A stretch of 64,000 nt of DNA, from contig NZ_LN868538.1 in NCBI RefSeq assembly GCF_001261775.1, positions 930,001 to 994,000 on the forward strand, written 5' to 3'. The stretch is from Anaeromassilibacillus senegalensis (lineage in GTDB: Bacteria > Bacillota > Clostridia > Oscillospirales > Acutalibacteraceae). This document shows, one piece after another, positions 53,290 through 61,536 of the stretch. The translations under genes and the position numbers were made by a program. The notes below the pieces were generated by a model. That model was not told the origin of the DNA, did not search any database, and was given only the letters and a program-made list of their open reading frames with translations. Within the stretch, counting starts at the first letter, position 1. The number at the start of each line of letters is the position of its first letter.

Positions 53290-53367
53290 TTGCTGCCACT
53301 GAAAACCACCGTAGGTGCGAATGACGTTGTACGTCCGCAGAAGCATTGTGTAGTTACAATTGGCTAA
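53020..53367 (+). other. Shared C-terminal module and its in-frame read-through tail (galactosidase)
   Basis: The last ~85 residues of the galactosidase ('VRSDTTVDFTLKRGSAYCF' ... 'HCVVTVG') match those of the 2214-residue protein almost residue for residue and the VanY-type protein more distantly. After TGA 53287-53289 the same frame runs 25 sense codons to TAA 53365-53367 and repeats the ending as 'TTVGANDVVRPQKHCVVTIG'. Confidence 0.7.
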
Positions 53368-53730
53368 GAGATTCGTTTGAGCCAATTGAGAGAGTCGCCT
53401 CTTGGCGAACAGAGCTTGGAAATACCCTGTTTTGAAAGAGGCTTCCACTGAAAAGCACTGTAGGTGTGATGGACGCTGCGCGTCCGCCGCACCGCCGCAG
53501 CGCTGTATGGTAACCATCGGCTAAAAACTTGTATGGATCGATCCAGTGAACCGCCTGTTTATGAACAGCGCCGGAAGGTGCTCTACTCTAAAAGAGGCTG
53601 TCACGGAACATCATCGCAGACGCGAACGATGCTGCGCGTCCGCCTCCCGGGCGATACACAGTTATGGCAAACAAAGGATCACCGTAGACGCGAACAACAC
53701 CGCGCAGACACGATTCGGCTCGTGATCCGC
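53297..53730 (+). repeat. Degenerate tandem repeats after the galactosidase gene
   Basis: Units sharing CACTGAAAA, GTAGGTG and a CGTCCGC core begin at 53297 and 53446; weaker relatives lie at about 53604 and 53681. The second again ends in codons for P-Q-R-C-M-V-T-I-G-stop (to 53524) in another frame. They look like relics of duplicated gene ends. The region to 54025 otherwise has only a terminator. Confidence 0.65.
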
Positions 53731-53772
53731 GTCAGAACTGCAATGTAAAGACCGGTTTATGCATTCCAGAAC

Positions 53773-53817
53773 CCCTGTCAATGGGCCACGGCCTGTTGGC
53801 AGGGATTCTTTGTTTTT
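53773..53817 (+). terminator. Rho-independent terminator
   Basis: CCCTGTCAATGGGCC/GGCCTGTTGGCAGGG stem (53773-53804) then ATTCTTTGTTTTT; it would end the galactosidase transcript after the repeat array. Confidence 0.65.
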
Positions 53818-54025
53818 CACGCGATTCTATCTCCCACAAGCTTTTATCCAATTATTTTTCAAACTCCATTGACAAATCGCCACCTCCGCGCTATACTTTT
53901 CGCATATTCTTACATAAGTATCTTTTATAAGTCTCGTAACAAGCGTTTTTCGCGCCCTGTTAATCTGCTTAAATACAAAATATACGGAAGTTTTACCGAT
54001 TCTTTTACCTTTTTCATGAAATTGG

Positions 54026-54096
54026 TTGACTTTCCAAAACCCTTATGCTTTAATAAGATTACACTTTAACTGAAATAACTATTAAACTCGTGTCAT
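54026..54096 (+). promoter_or_regulatory. Promoter and conserved leader of the 2214-residue protein gene
   Basis: -35 TTGACT (54026-54031), 17 bases, -10 TTTAAT (54049-54054), then a leader block 54068-54096 (AACTGAAATAACTATTAAAC...) almost identical to that at 61341-61369 with the same distance to the -10. Confidence 0.65.
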
Positions 54097-54265
54097 ATCA
54101 TTTTACAAAAAATGTAAAGAGGCACGGGGCTGTGCGGGACCACACTTCACTGCAAAAGGCGCAGCTTGGCACAGACGGGAAGGAGGCGGCCAAAACAACT
54201 GGACTTATCCCCTGGGAATGGGAAATCAACCGGGTTTTACAGGAAGACAACTTAGGAGGAGAAAG

Positions 54266-57200
54266 ATGATTGAGATGAGAAAAAGAGCGATCGCCCTGAT
54301 GCTGGCCACCCTGATGGCGGCTTCCGGCACGGGCATCGCAAGCGCCGCTGTGGAGCTGTCCTCCACCGGCATCACACAGGGCGTCTCCATGCAGTCCACG
54401 ACAAAAATTTATCTGGATGGAAAAGGGATTATTTTAAAAGAGCCCTCGGCAGTCGTGTCCTCCACCGGCATCACACAGGGCGTCTCCATGCAGGCCGCGG
54501 CGGCGGCCGTCAAGGGCACGCTGCGCACCGCCCCCGCTGAGGCGGACCTCGAAGCGGAAGGGCCGCTCGGCTGGTTTCACTTTAACAGCAAAACACTGGA
54601 GGACTGCGCGCAGATGGGCGAAGGCAGCGCGATTTCCAACCTGAAGCTCTCCGGCACGCTGGCGCAGATCGCCACCGACGCCGCCACCAACTTCCTTTAT
54701 ACCGATGCCGCGGAAAAGAACTCCAAAGGCCAGGTGATCAATGGAAAAGGCGGCAGGGTTTCCTTTGACCTGCCGGGCAGCACGGACCCGCGGTATGTAC
54801 GTTTATACACCGGCTCCTGGGCCTCCCAGATCACGCTGACCGTCGCGGTGAACGGCGATGAGCAGTACAGCCGCGTCTACGGCAAAACGGAGACCTCTTC
54901 CGGCGCGAACAGCTACCTTTCCACCATCGAGTATCAAACGGATTCCGAAGACGATGTTGTCACGGTTACTGCTGAAGTCACCGCAGTGATGGACGAGGTC
55001 TACGGCAACATGAGCATACAGGCCATCGCCGTCACAGACGAAGCGCCTGTAAAAGAGGACGCGCTCGCTTCCGGCGAGGTGCTGGACGCACCGGCAACCG
55101 CCAACCTGACCAAACAGGGAAATGTCGACTGGGTCATGCTCGACTCCACCGACTTTGACGCGTTCAACCGCAAGGACACCGAGGACCCGGCGATCGGCGG
55201 CCTCACGCTGATCGGTAAACAGGACTATGTCACAAAGAACACGCAGACCAACTTCCTGTATCTGGACGGATTGTCCCCCGTGCAGTCCCTGGGAGACGAC
55301 AACCACAAGGGCCTGGTATTCACCGGTGAAAACAATGGCCTGGAGTTTACCGTTCCGGCCAGCCTCACCCCCCAGTACCTGAACATCTACACCGGCGCAT
55401 GGGCGGCGGACGTCACGGCGGAGGTCTCCGTCAACGGCGAAGTACAATATACGGAAACATACGGCAGCAGCGACACCACAAGCGGTACGCCCGCCAAATA
55501 CAACCTGCTTTCCATCCAGTATCAGGCGGCGGATGCAAACGACGAGGTCAAGGTGAAGCTCTGGGTCTCCAAGGCGTACAGCAGCCAGTGGGGCAATATG
55601 AATATCTCCGCCATTGCGCTGAGCGACCGCCAGATAGAAGACGACGGCTCCATTGTATCCGGTAAAGCGTCCAGCGCACCAATCGCCGCCGACCTGTCCA
55701 GCGAAGGAAATCTGGATTGGGCATACTTTAACAACGCTACCTTTGGCAACTACAACCGGAAAAATCTGGCGGATTCCCTGATTACCAACGTCACAAATGT
55801 TGGCACCCAGCAAAGCCAGCCCATTATCAAGGACGCAAAAACTTCCTACAGCTACACGGACGGCGTCAGCCCGGAGTCCGAGGCCGGCGTACATAACGGC
55901 TTTGTCTTTGTCAAAGAAGGCAGCGGCGTAACCTTCAACGTCCCCGGCGGCCCGGATATGAAGTACCTGAACGTCTACACCGGCGAATGGGCCTCCGATA
56001 TCACCCTGGAGCTGGTGGTCAACGGTGAGGTACAGTACAGCGAAACCTACGGCAGCAGCGTTACCACGGGCGGCACGCCCGCCGTGTGCCATGTGGCCCG
56101 CCTGCAATACAGCACGCCCAGCGCGGACGATACCGTGGAGGTGCGCGCGCTGATCTCAAACGCTTACGACAGCGATTGGGGCAACATGAGCATCCAGGCG
56201 GTTACCCTGTCCGACACCGCCCCCGCTAGCCTGGACGAAAAGATCACCACGCCCGAGTGGGAGGTCAACCACACCGGCGGCCAGATCCAGTCCCTGAAGA
56301 CCATGATCGGCGGCGAACTGTACACCATTCCGATGCGCACGGACGACCGCGGCGGTTTCGTCTGGAATTACAACGGCCGCCAGATCGCCATGACCGCGGG
56401 CGAGACCGATGAAGATGGAACCATTACCTATACAGGCCGTTCCCGCACTGCTTCGGAGGACCTGTCTTTCACCATCCGCTATTCGGTGGACGAACAAAAG
56501 CAGCTGGTGGTCACCGCCTCTGTCACCAATAACAAGGATACCGAGCAGCAGGTGGACAAGCTCTCCCTGAACCTGGGCTTCAACACCTATCTGGAAAGCT
56601 ACCCGCAGTACAACGACCAGCTCTTCCCCACCCTGCTGCGCTGTGAAAAGACCCATATGTGGGGCTATCTCTCCACCCCGTCCGGCCGGCTGATGACCGT
56701 TTCCACCGACGCACCGGTTGCCTCCTATACGCTGGACTACGAATGGGGCGCACACCGCATCCGCACCGCTTCCCTCGACATGCTGCAATCCGGCGAACTG
56801 CCGGAGCGCCATCCTGAGAACGCGGACCACATTGGCGCGAACGAAACAAAAACCTGGAATGTCTACCTCAAACCTGTTGAGGACCTGAACGCCATTGAGG
56901 ACGTCAAGCCGACCATTTCCAACAACACCCTGCTGCCGATGATCGACGCGGACCGCTATACCATGGCGGAGGGCGAGTCCTCCCAAATCACGATCTACTC
57001 CCAGTCCCCGCTGAAAAACGGCAAGGTCACACTGGTTGCGCCGGATGGCACGGAAACCGCACTCGACACCGTGGACAACGGAAAGGGCGTCTATCACTGC
57101 ACTTTTGACGCGGCAGACAAGGCCGAGGGCGTCTATAAGCTCTGGGCGGAAAACGAAGCGGGCTATAAGTCGGAGGGCATGTTCTCCATCCGTAAATCCT

Positions 57201-60200
57201 GGTCCTGGTACACCCAGCAGGCCCGTAAAGCCGCTGTGGAAGCGCCGCAAAAAGGCGGGTCCCATTCGGAAGAATTCTACGGCCTGTATTCTGCTTACAT
57301 CGCAAAGAAATATTTCCCGGACGATGAACTTGATATGGCCATCGACGAGAAGTTTGAAGAAATTTATCCGCTGATGTACGACGTCACCACCGACCTGCCC
57401 ACCTCCTGGGAAAACCGCATCCAGAACCATTCCGCCATGCTGGGCATCTTCGTGGACAAATACCAGAGCTCCGGCAACTGGAGCGATCTGGAGAGCGCGG
57501 TCAATCTGGCGGATTTCCTGCTGACCAAGCAAAAGGATAACGGCGGCTATTACAACGGCGGCACGGATTACACCTCCGTCATCTACCCGGCCAAGTCCAT
57601 CATGGAGCTGATCCATGTGGAAAAGGACCTCAAGGACGACGCAAGCCTGACCGAAGACGAGCGCGCCAAATGGGCGGAACGCTACGACCGCCACTTTGCG
57701 TCCGTGACCCGCGCCATGGATAATCTGGTCCGTCTGGACGGCCATTTTGAAACGGAAGGCCAGCAGACCTTTGAGGACGGCGCGAACTCCTGCTCCGCCA
57801 CCCAGCTCAGCGAATTTGCGCTGATGTTCCCGGCGGGTTCCGCCGAGCGCGAGAAATACACCAACGCCGCGCTGAAAATCATCAACTTCCACACCTCGCA
57901 CCAGCAGTCCATCATTCCGGATTCCCGCATCAACGGTGGCACCCTGCGCTTCTGGGAAGCCCAGTACGACGTGGAGATGGGCCTGACCAGCGGCTCCCCG
58001 AATATGATGAACTCCCCGCACGGCTGGTCCGCCTGGAGCATCTACGCGCTGTTCAATCTGTATGAGCTGACCGGCGACCAGCAGTACCTGGAGCGCGGCA
58101 TGAACGCTATGGGCTCCTGCGCACAGCTGATGAGCTTTGACGGAACCCTGCGCTGGGCCTTTATCGCAGACCCGTACCGTGAAACAAAGCTCTGGGTGAA
58201 AGACGAAGAAGCTTCTCAGGGCGACGTCATCAAGGGCAAGCATGTGGATGCGGTCATCGGAGAGGAATACGTCGATATGATCTCCTACTGGTGGAGAGCG
58301 CCGAAGAACACCTGGGTACCGGGCTACACCGGCATGGGCGGCTCTGTCACACAGGGCGCGGCGTGCGACAACGACGTGCATGAAATCTTTAAAGCGCTGG
58401 GCGAAGTCGCCCTGACCAAGGCCTATGTCTCCCAGAAGGAAGACGGCAGCTTTGAAGCCTACAACTGCTCCGTCGAACAGAAGGACGGCGGCCTGGTGAT
58501 TACACCGAATGAAGATGTGGTATCCAACGTCAGCGTACAGGTCAACAATGACACCAACGTGACCGTCAAGTTCTACGACGGCGATAAATCCGCCGTTGTT
58601 GCGGCGGGCCTGCCGGCTTGGGTTTCCACCAAGGAAAACGCCGCTGACCTTGAAAACGCGGACAAAGATTCCAGCCTGCGCGGCCTGACCGTCAGCAAGG
58701 GCGAGCTCAGCCCGGCCTTCCAGGCGGACGTCACCGCTTACACGGTGGACATCGGCGCGGAAGCCGGCAGTGTGGACATCACCCCCGCCGCAAACAGCGA
58801 GCACGCGGTTGTTTATGTCAACGGCACACGCGTCCTGCCGGGAGAGAGTTATACTGTCACGGTTGACGGCGCGATGCAGGAAAAAACCATTCCGATCGTG
58901 GTAAAGTCGCAGTATCAGGCGGCCGAAACCACCTATACCGTCACTGTTTCCACCATGGGCGGCTATGAAAACGTCGCTCGCAAGGCCAGCAGTGTCACCG
59001 CGACCCGCATCCAGGGCCCGGCGACCAATCCGATGAGCCTGATCGACGGCCACCACGGCCTGGACGGCTCCAGCAGCACCCATATCACCGTTGCACCGGA
59101 CGGCACGCCGGACAACTGGATCACCCTCAACTGGGATGCGCCGCAGAGCTTCGAGAAGGTACTCGTCTGGACCTTCTACGGCGCAAAGCAGGGCCCGACC
59201 AAATGGGACTACCAGATTTCCAAAGACAACGGCGACACCTGGGAGACTGTCGCGGCAGACGTAACCGCCACCTGGGAAAAGGAAGATAAGACGCAAGAGA
59301 GCTATACGGTCTCCTTCGACGAGCCGCTCACCGGCGTCACCAACCTGCGCATGGTTCTCAAGGAAGGCCTGCACGCCTGGGGCAACACCTGTATTACAGA
59401 GATCGAGGCCTTCGGCAAGAAGGATGTCAAGCCCACCGAACACAGCATCTCCGTCAGCTACAGCGGCCGTCAGGCCAAGCTGACCGTGGACGGCGAGGCC
59501 CAGAAGCTTGCGGACCTCATCGGTTCCTATCAGGCGACGCTCCAGCCCAACGCAACCAGCGTCCTGTCCTTCGCCCCGGCGGTGGAAGGCAGAGAATTTG
59601 CGGGCGTAACCGTCAACGGCGCCGCACAGGAAACCTTCACGCCGAACGCCTTCTCTATGACCTTTGCCAATCTGACCCAGGATGCAAACGTCAAGATCGA
59701 CTTCACCGTTGTCAACAAGATGATCCTGCGCACGGTGATCGATACCGCGGACCAGCTGATCGACAGCGACGAATTCCAGCTCGCCACGCCGACCGTGCAG
59801 ACCAATCTGCGGAACAAGCTGGCGGCGGCGCAGGCCGTCGAGGGCAACAAGACCGCAACGCAGGCGGCAATTGACACGGCATGGGGCAATCTGATCGACG
59901 CCATCCACCTGCTGAGCTTCGAGCTGGGCAACACCGACAGCCTGAAAGAGCTGGTGGAATCCGCCGGTATGCTCACCGAAGGCGACTACACCGCGGAAAG
60001 CTGGGCGGCCATGCAGGCCAAACTGCAAGCTGCAAATGTGGTTCTTGCCGACAAAGAGCCGCTCAAGGCAGAGGTGGACAAAGCATACAAAGAGCTGCGC
60101 GTGGCTGTGGAAAGCCTGGTCCGCCAGAATGACCTGAGCTCCTTGCAGACGGTCATCGACCAGGCGGACGCCATTGTTCCCCTGCTGAAGGACCAGTATC

Positions 60201-60910
60201 TTGCGGTGGGACAGGAAGAATTCCTCGCCGCTCTGGAAGCCGCCAGGAAGATCACCGGCACGAATACACCGGCGGAAATCAACGCGGCGCTCGACCGCCT
60301 GACCAACGCGATGATGGCCCTGCGCATCATCCCGGATAAATCCTATCTGGAAGAGAACGTCAAAGCCGCACAGGCCGTCGATTCCGGCAAGTACACCGCG
60401 GAATCCGTCCAGCGGCTGAACCGGGCACTCTCCAACGCACTCTCCGTGTTGAACAGCGACACCGCCGACCAGAAAGAGGTCGATGCGGCAAACGACGAGC
60501 TGACTACCGCCTACCAGGCGCTGGAGCGGAAAGACGCGCCGAAGCCGAACAACAGCGGCAAGGGCAGCTCCAGCAAGATGCAGGATAACAGCTACGGCAA
60601 TACGGGCGTGATCAGTGCGGCAGGTTCCGTACAGAACGCGGCGGCGTATGTCCGTTCCGATACCACAATGAACTTCACTCTCAAGAGAGGGCAGGCGTAT
60701 TGCTTCAAGATGACGGTTGCCAACGGCAATACCGCCCCGAACTTCACCGTGGGCGACGGCTCCGTCCTCAAGACGCAGTATGTGGCCAAAGTCGGCAACG
60801 ACTACTATTACAGAGTCTGGGCGACCGGCACACCGGGCCAGAGCACCGGCGTGTATACCACGATGGCGGGTGAAGCACCGCAACAGCACTGTGTGGTAAC
60901 GGTTGGCTGA
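54266..60910 (+). CDS. Giant secreted modular protein with alpha/alpha-barrel-like region, carbohydrate-binding and FIVAR modules
   Basis: Start ATG 54266 after AGGAGG, 2214 residues. Signal peptide 1-27. Three ~170-residue beta-sandwich repeats follow (about 89-259, 268-456, 465-654), each ending like 'WGNMNISAIALSD'; carbohydrate binding is likely. Residues 660-970 are beta-rich, and 978-1390 look like an (alpha/alpha) toroid ('NGGYYNGGTDYTS', 'FWEAQYDVEMGLTSGSPNMMNSPHGWSAWSIYALFNLYELTGD'), as in six-hairpin glycosidases or polysaccharide lyases; the reaction is unknown. Then a cadherin-like beta-sandwich (1466-1563), F5/8-type C (1567-1719), the unit shared with the galactosidase (1726-1820), FIVAR repeats (1822-2092), a linker and the shared C-terminal module (2129-2214). 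Paralogue of the next gene. Confidence 0.92.
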   Translation: MIEMRKRAIALMLATLMAASGTGIASAAVELSSTGITQGVSMQSTTKIYLDGKGIILKEPSAVVSSTGITQGVSMQAAAAAVKGTLRTAPAEADLEAEGPLGWFHFNSKTLEDCAQMGEGSAISNLKLSGTLAQIATDAATNFLYTDAAEKNSKGQVINGKGGRVSFDLPGSTDPRYVRLYTGSWASQITLTVAVNGDEQYSRVYGKTETSSGANSYLSTIEYQTDSEDDVVTVTAEVTAVMDEVYGNMSIQAIAVTDEAPVKEDALASGEVLDAPATANLTKQGNVDWVMLDSTDFDAFNRKDTEDPAIGGLTLIGKQDYVTKNTQTNFLYLDGLSPVQSLGDDNHKGLVFTGENNGLEFTVPASLTPQYLNIYTGAWAADVTAEVSVNGEVQYTETYGSSDTTSGTPAKYNLLSIQYQAADANDEVKVKLWVSKAYSSQWGNMNISAIALSDRQIEDDGSIVSGKASSAPIAADLSSEGNLDWAYFNNATFGNYNRKNLADSLITNVTNVGTQQSQPIIKDAKTSYSYTDGVSPESEAGVHNGFVFVKEGSGVTFNVPGGPDMKYLNVYTGEWASDITLELVVNGEVQYSETYGSSVTTGGTPAVCHVARLQYSTPSADDTVEVRALISNAYDSDWGNMSIQAVTLSDTAPASLDEKITTPEWEVNHTGGQIQSLKTMIGGELYTIPMRTDDRGGFVWNYNGRQIAMTAGETDEDGTITYTGRSRTASEDLSFTIRYSVDEQKQLVVTASVTNNKDTEQQVDKLSLNLGFNTYLESYPQYNDQLFPTLLRCEKTHMWGYLSTPSGRLMTVSTDAPVASYTLDYEWGAHRIRTASLDMLQSGELPERHPENADHIGANETKTWNVYLKPVEDLNAIEDVKPTISNNTLLPMIDADRYTMAEGESSQITIYSQSPLKNGKVTLVAPDGTETALDTVDNGKGVYHCTFDAADKAEGVYKLWAENEAGYKSEGMFSIRKSWSWYTQQARKAAVEAPQKGGSHSEEFYGLYSAYIAKKYFPDDELDMAIDEKFEEIYPLMYDVTTDLPTSWENRIQNHSAMLGIFVDKYQSSGNWSDLESAVNLADFLLTKQKDNGGYYNGGTDYTSVIYPAKSIMELIHVEKDLKDDASLTEDERAKWAERYDRHFASVTRAMDNLVRLDGHFETEGQQTFEDGANSCSATQLSEFALMFPAGSAEREKYTNAALKIINFHTSHQQSIIPDSRINGGTLRFWEAQYDVEMGLTSGSPNMMNSPHGWSAWSIYALFNLYELTGDQQYLERGMNAMGSCAQLMSFDGTLRWAFIADPYRETKLWVKDEEASQGDVIKGKHVDAVIGEEYVDMISYWWRAPKNTWVPGYTGMGGSVTQGAACDNDVHEIFKALGEVALTKAYVSQKEDGSFEAYNCSVEQKDGGLVITPNEDVVSNVSVQVNNDTNVTVKFYDGDKSAVVAAGLPAWVSTKENAADLENADKDSSLRGLTVSKGELSPAFQADVTAYTVDIGAEAGSVDITPAANSEHAVVYVNGTRVLPGESYTVTVDGAMQEKTIPIVVKSQYQAAETTYTVTVSTMGGYENVARKASSVTATRIQGPATNPMSLIDGHHGLDGSSSTHITVAPDGTPDNWITLNWDAPQSFEKVLVWTFYGAKQGPTKWDYQISKDNGDTWETVAADVTATWEKEDKTQESYTVSFDEPLTGVTNLRMVLKEGLHAWGNTCITEIEAFGKKDVKPTEHSISVSYSGRQAKLTVDGEAQKLADLIGSYQATLQPNATSVLSFAPAVEGREFAGVTVNGAAQETFTPNAFSMTFANLTQDANVKIDFTVVNKMILRTVIDTADQLIDSDEFQLATPTVQTNLRNKLAAAQAVEGNKTATQAAIDTAWGNLIDAIHLLSFELGNTDSLKELVESAGMLTEGDYTAESWAAMQAKLQAANVVLADKEPLKAEVDKAYKELRVAVESLVRQNDLSSLQTVIDQADAIVPLLKDQYLAVGQEEFLAALEAARKITGTNTPAEINAALDRLTNAMMALRIIPDKSYLEENVKAAQAVDSGKYTAESVQRLNRALSNALSVLNSDTADQKEVDAANDELTTAYQALERKDAPKPNNSGKGSSSKMQDNSYGNTGVISAAGSVQNAAAYVRSDTTMNFTLKRGQAYCFKMTVANGNTAPNFTVGDGSVLKTQYVAKVGNDYYYRVWATGTPGQSTGVYTTMAGEAPQQHCVVTVG
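54357..54493 (+). repeat. 38-base direct repeat flanking a short insert in the giant gene
   Basis: 54357-54394 and 54456-54493 are identical, offset by 99 bases (33 codons), encoding SSTGITQGVSMQ twice. The 61 bases between are AT-rich and encode 'STTKIYLDGKGIILKEPSAV'. The paralogue at 61537 lacks the whole segment. Confidence 0.85.
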
Positions 60911-60988
60911 TTGCTGCCACTGAAAACCACCGTAGGTGCGAATGACGTTGTACGTCCGCAGCAACACTATGTGGTTACAATTGGCTAA
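60650..60988 (+). other. Shared C-terminal module and its in-frame read-through tail (giant protein)
   Basis: Module 'VRSDTTMNFTLKRGQAYCF' ... 'HCVVTVG', TGA 60908-60910, then 25 sense codons ending 'RPQQHYVVTIG' and TAA 60986-60988. The first 17 tail codons are identical to those after the galactosidase gene. Confidence 0.7.
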
Positions 60989-61112
60989 GAGATTCGTTTG
61001 AGCCGATTGAGAGAATCGCCTCTTTTAAAACAGAGCATGGAAATACCCTGCTTTGAAAGAGGCTTTCACTGAAAAGCACCGTAGGTGTGATGGACGCTGC
61101 GCGTCCGCGTGC
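60911..61112 (+). repeat. Duplicated 3' flank, second copy
   Basis: Very similar to 53290-53490: the read-through tail, AGAGATTCGTTTGAGCC, the GAGGCTT(C/T)CACTGAAAAGCAC block and a second CGTCCGC unit (61067-61110). The array is shorter than at 53.3 kb. Confidence 0.75.
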
Positions 61113-61177
61113 TGACCGCAGGTCCACGGGAATCGTTTGCTGACTGCTCCCACTGAAAACCGCATAAAAAGATCAAA

Positions 61178-61232
61178 AAAATTCCCCTTCAGCCGTGGAT
61201 TCGTCCTCTGGCTGAAGGGGATTTTTCATAAA
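61178..61232 (+). terminator. Rho-independent terminator of the giant gene
   Basis: AATTCCCCTTCAGCC/GGCTGAAGGGGATT stem with a 15-base loop and TTTTT. Confidence 0.85.
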
Positions 61233-61298
61233 TCCCGCTCTCCTTTTTGGCAATATAGCTTGAATTTCCGTTATCTGTACAAAATTATTATAAATTAG

Positions 61299-61369
61299 TT
61301 GACAATCTAAAAAGCAAATGTTTTAATAAAATTACGATTTAACTGAAAAAACTATTAAACTCGTGTCAT
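61299..61369 (+). promoter_or_regulatory. Promoter and conserved leader of the third giant gene
   Basis: -35 TTGACA (61299-61304), 17 bases, -10 TTTAAT (61322-61327), leader block 61341-61369. The 48 bases from -10 to the end of the block align with 54049-54096 without a gap. Confidence 0.65.
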
Positions 61370-61536
61370 TTTAAATTCGCCTGATATAGTAAATTTAAAA
61401 TGCACTGGCTGCGCACTCAGACAAGCGTTTGGGAAGCGCGGACTTCTCTTACCGGGAAGGGGGAAAGGAATCTGCCACTCGCTCTGGGAGCGAAACGATG
61501 GATGAGGAATTTTGAAAAGCATTTAGGAGGAGAAAG

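Noticed and set aside
50083..53517. Very long open frame on the minus strand opposite the galactosidase
   Set aside because: It is a mirror of strong GC-rich codon bias; its translation is low-complexity Arg/Val/His rich with no domain, while the plus strand encodes clear enzyme modules.
53533..53748. 71-codon frame after the galactosidase
   Set aside because: It runs through the decaying repeat units, has no ribosome site and no recognisable product.
56156..60967. 1600-codon open frame opposite the giant gene, and similar ones at 54803-56107 and 62047-63996
   Set aside because: Same codon-bias shadow; the plus-strand frame has signal peptide, repeats and a ribosome site.
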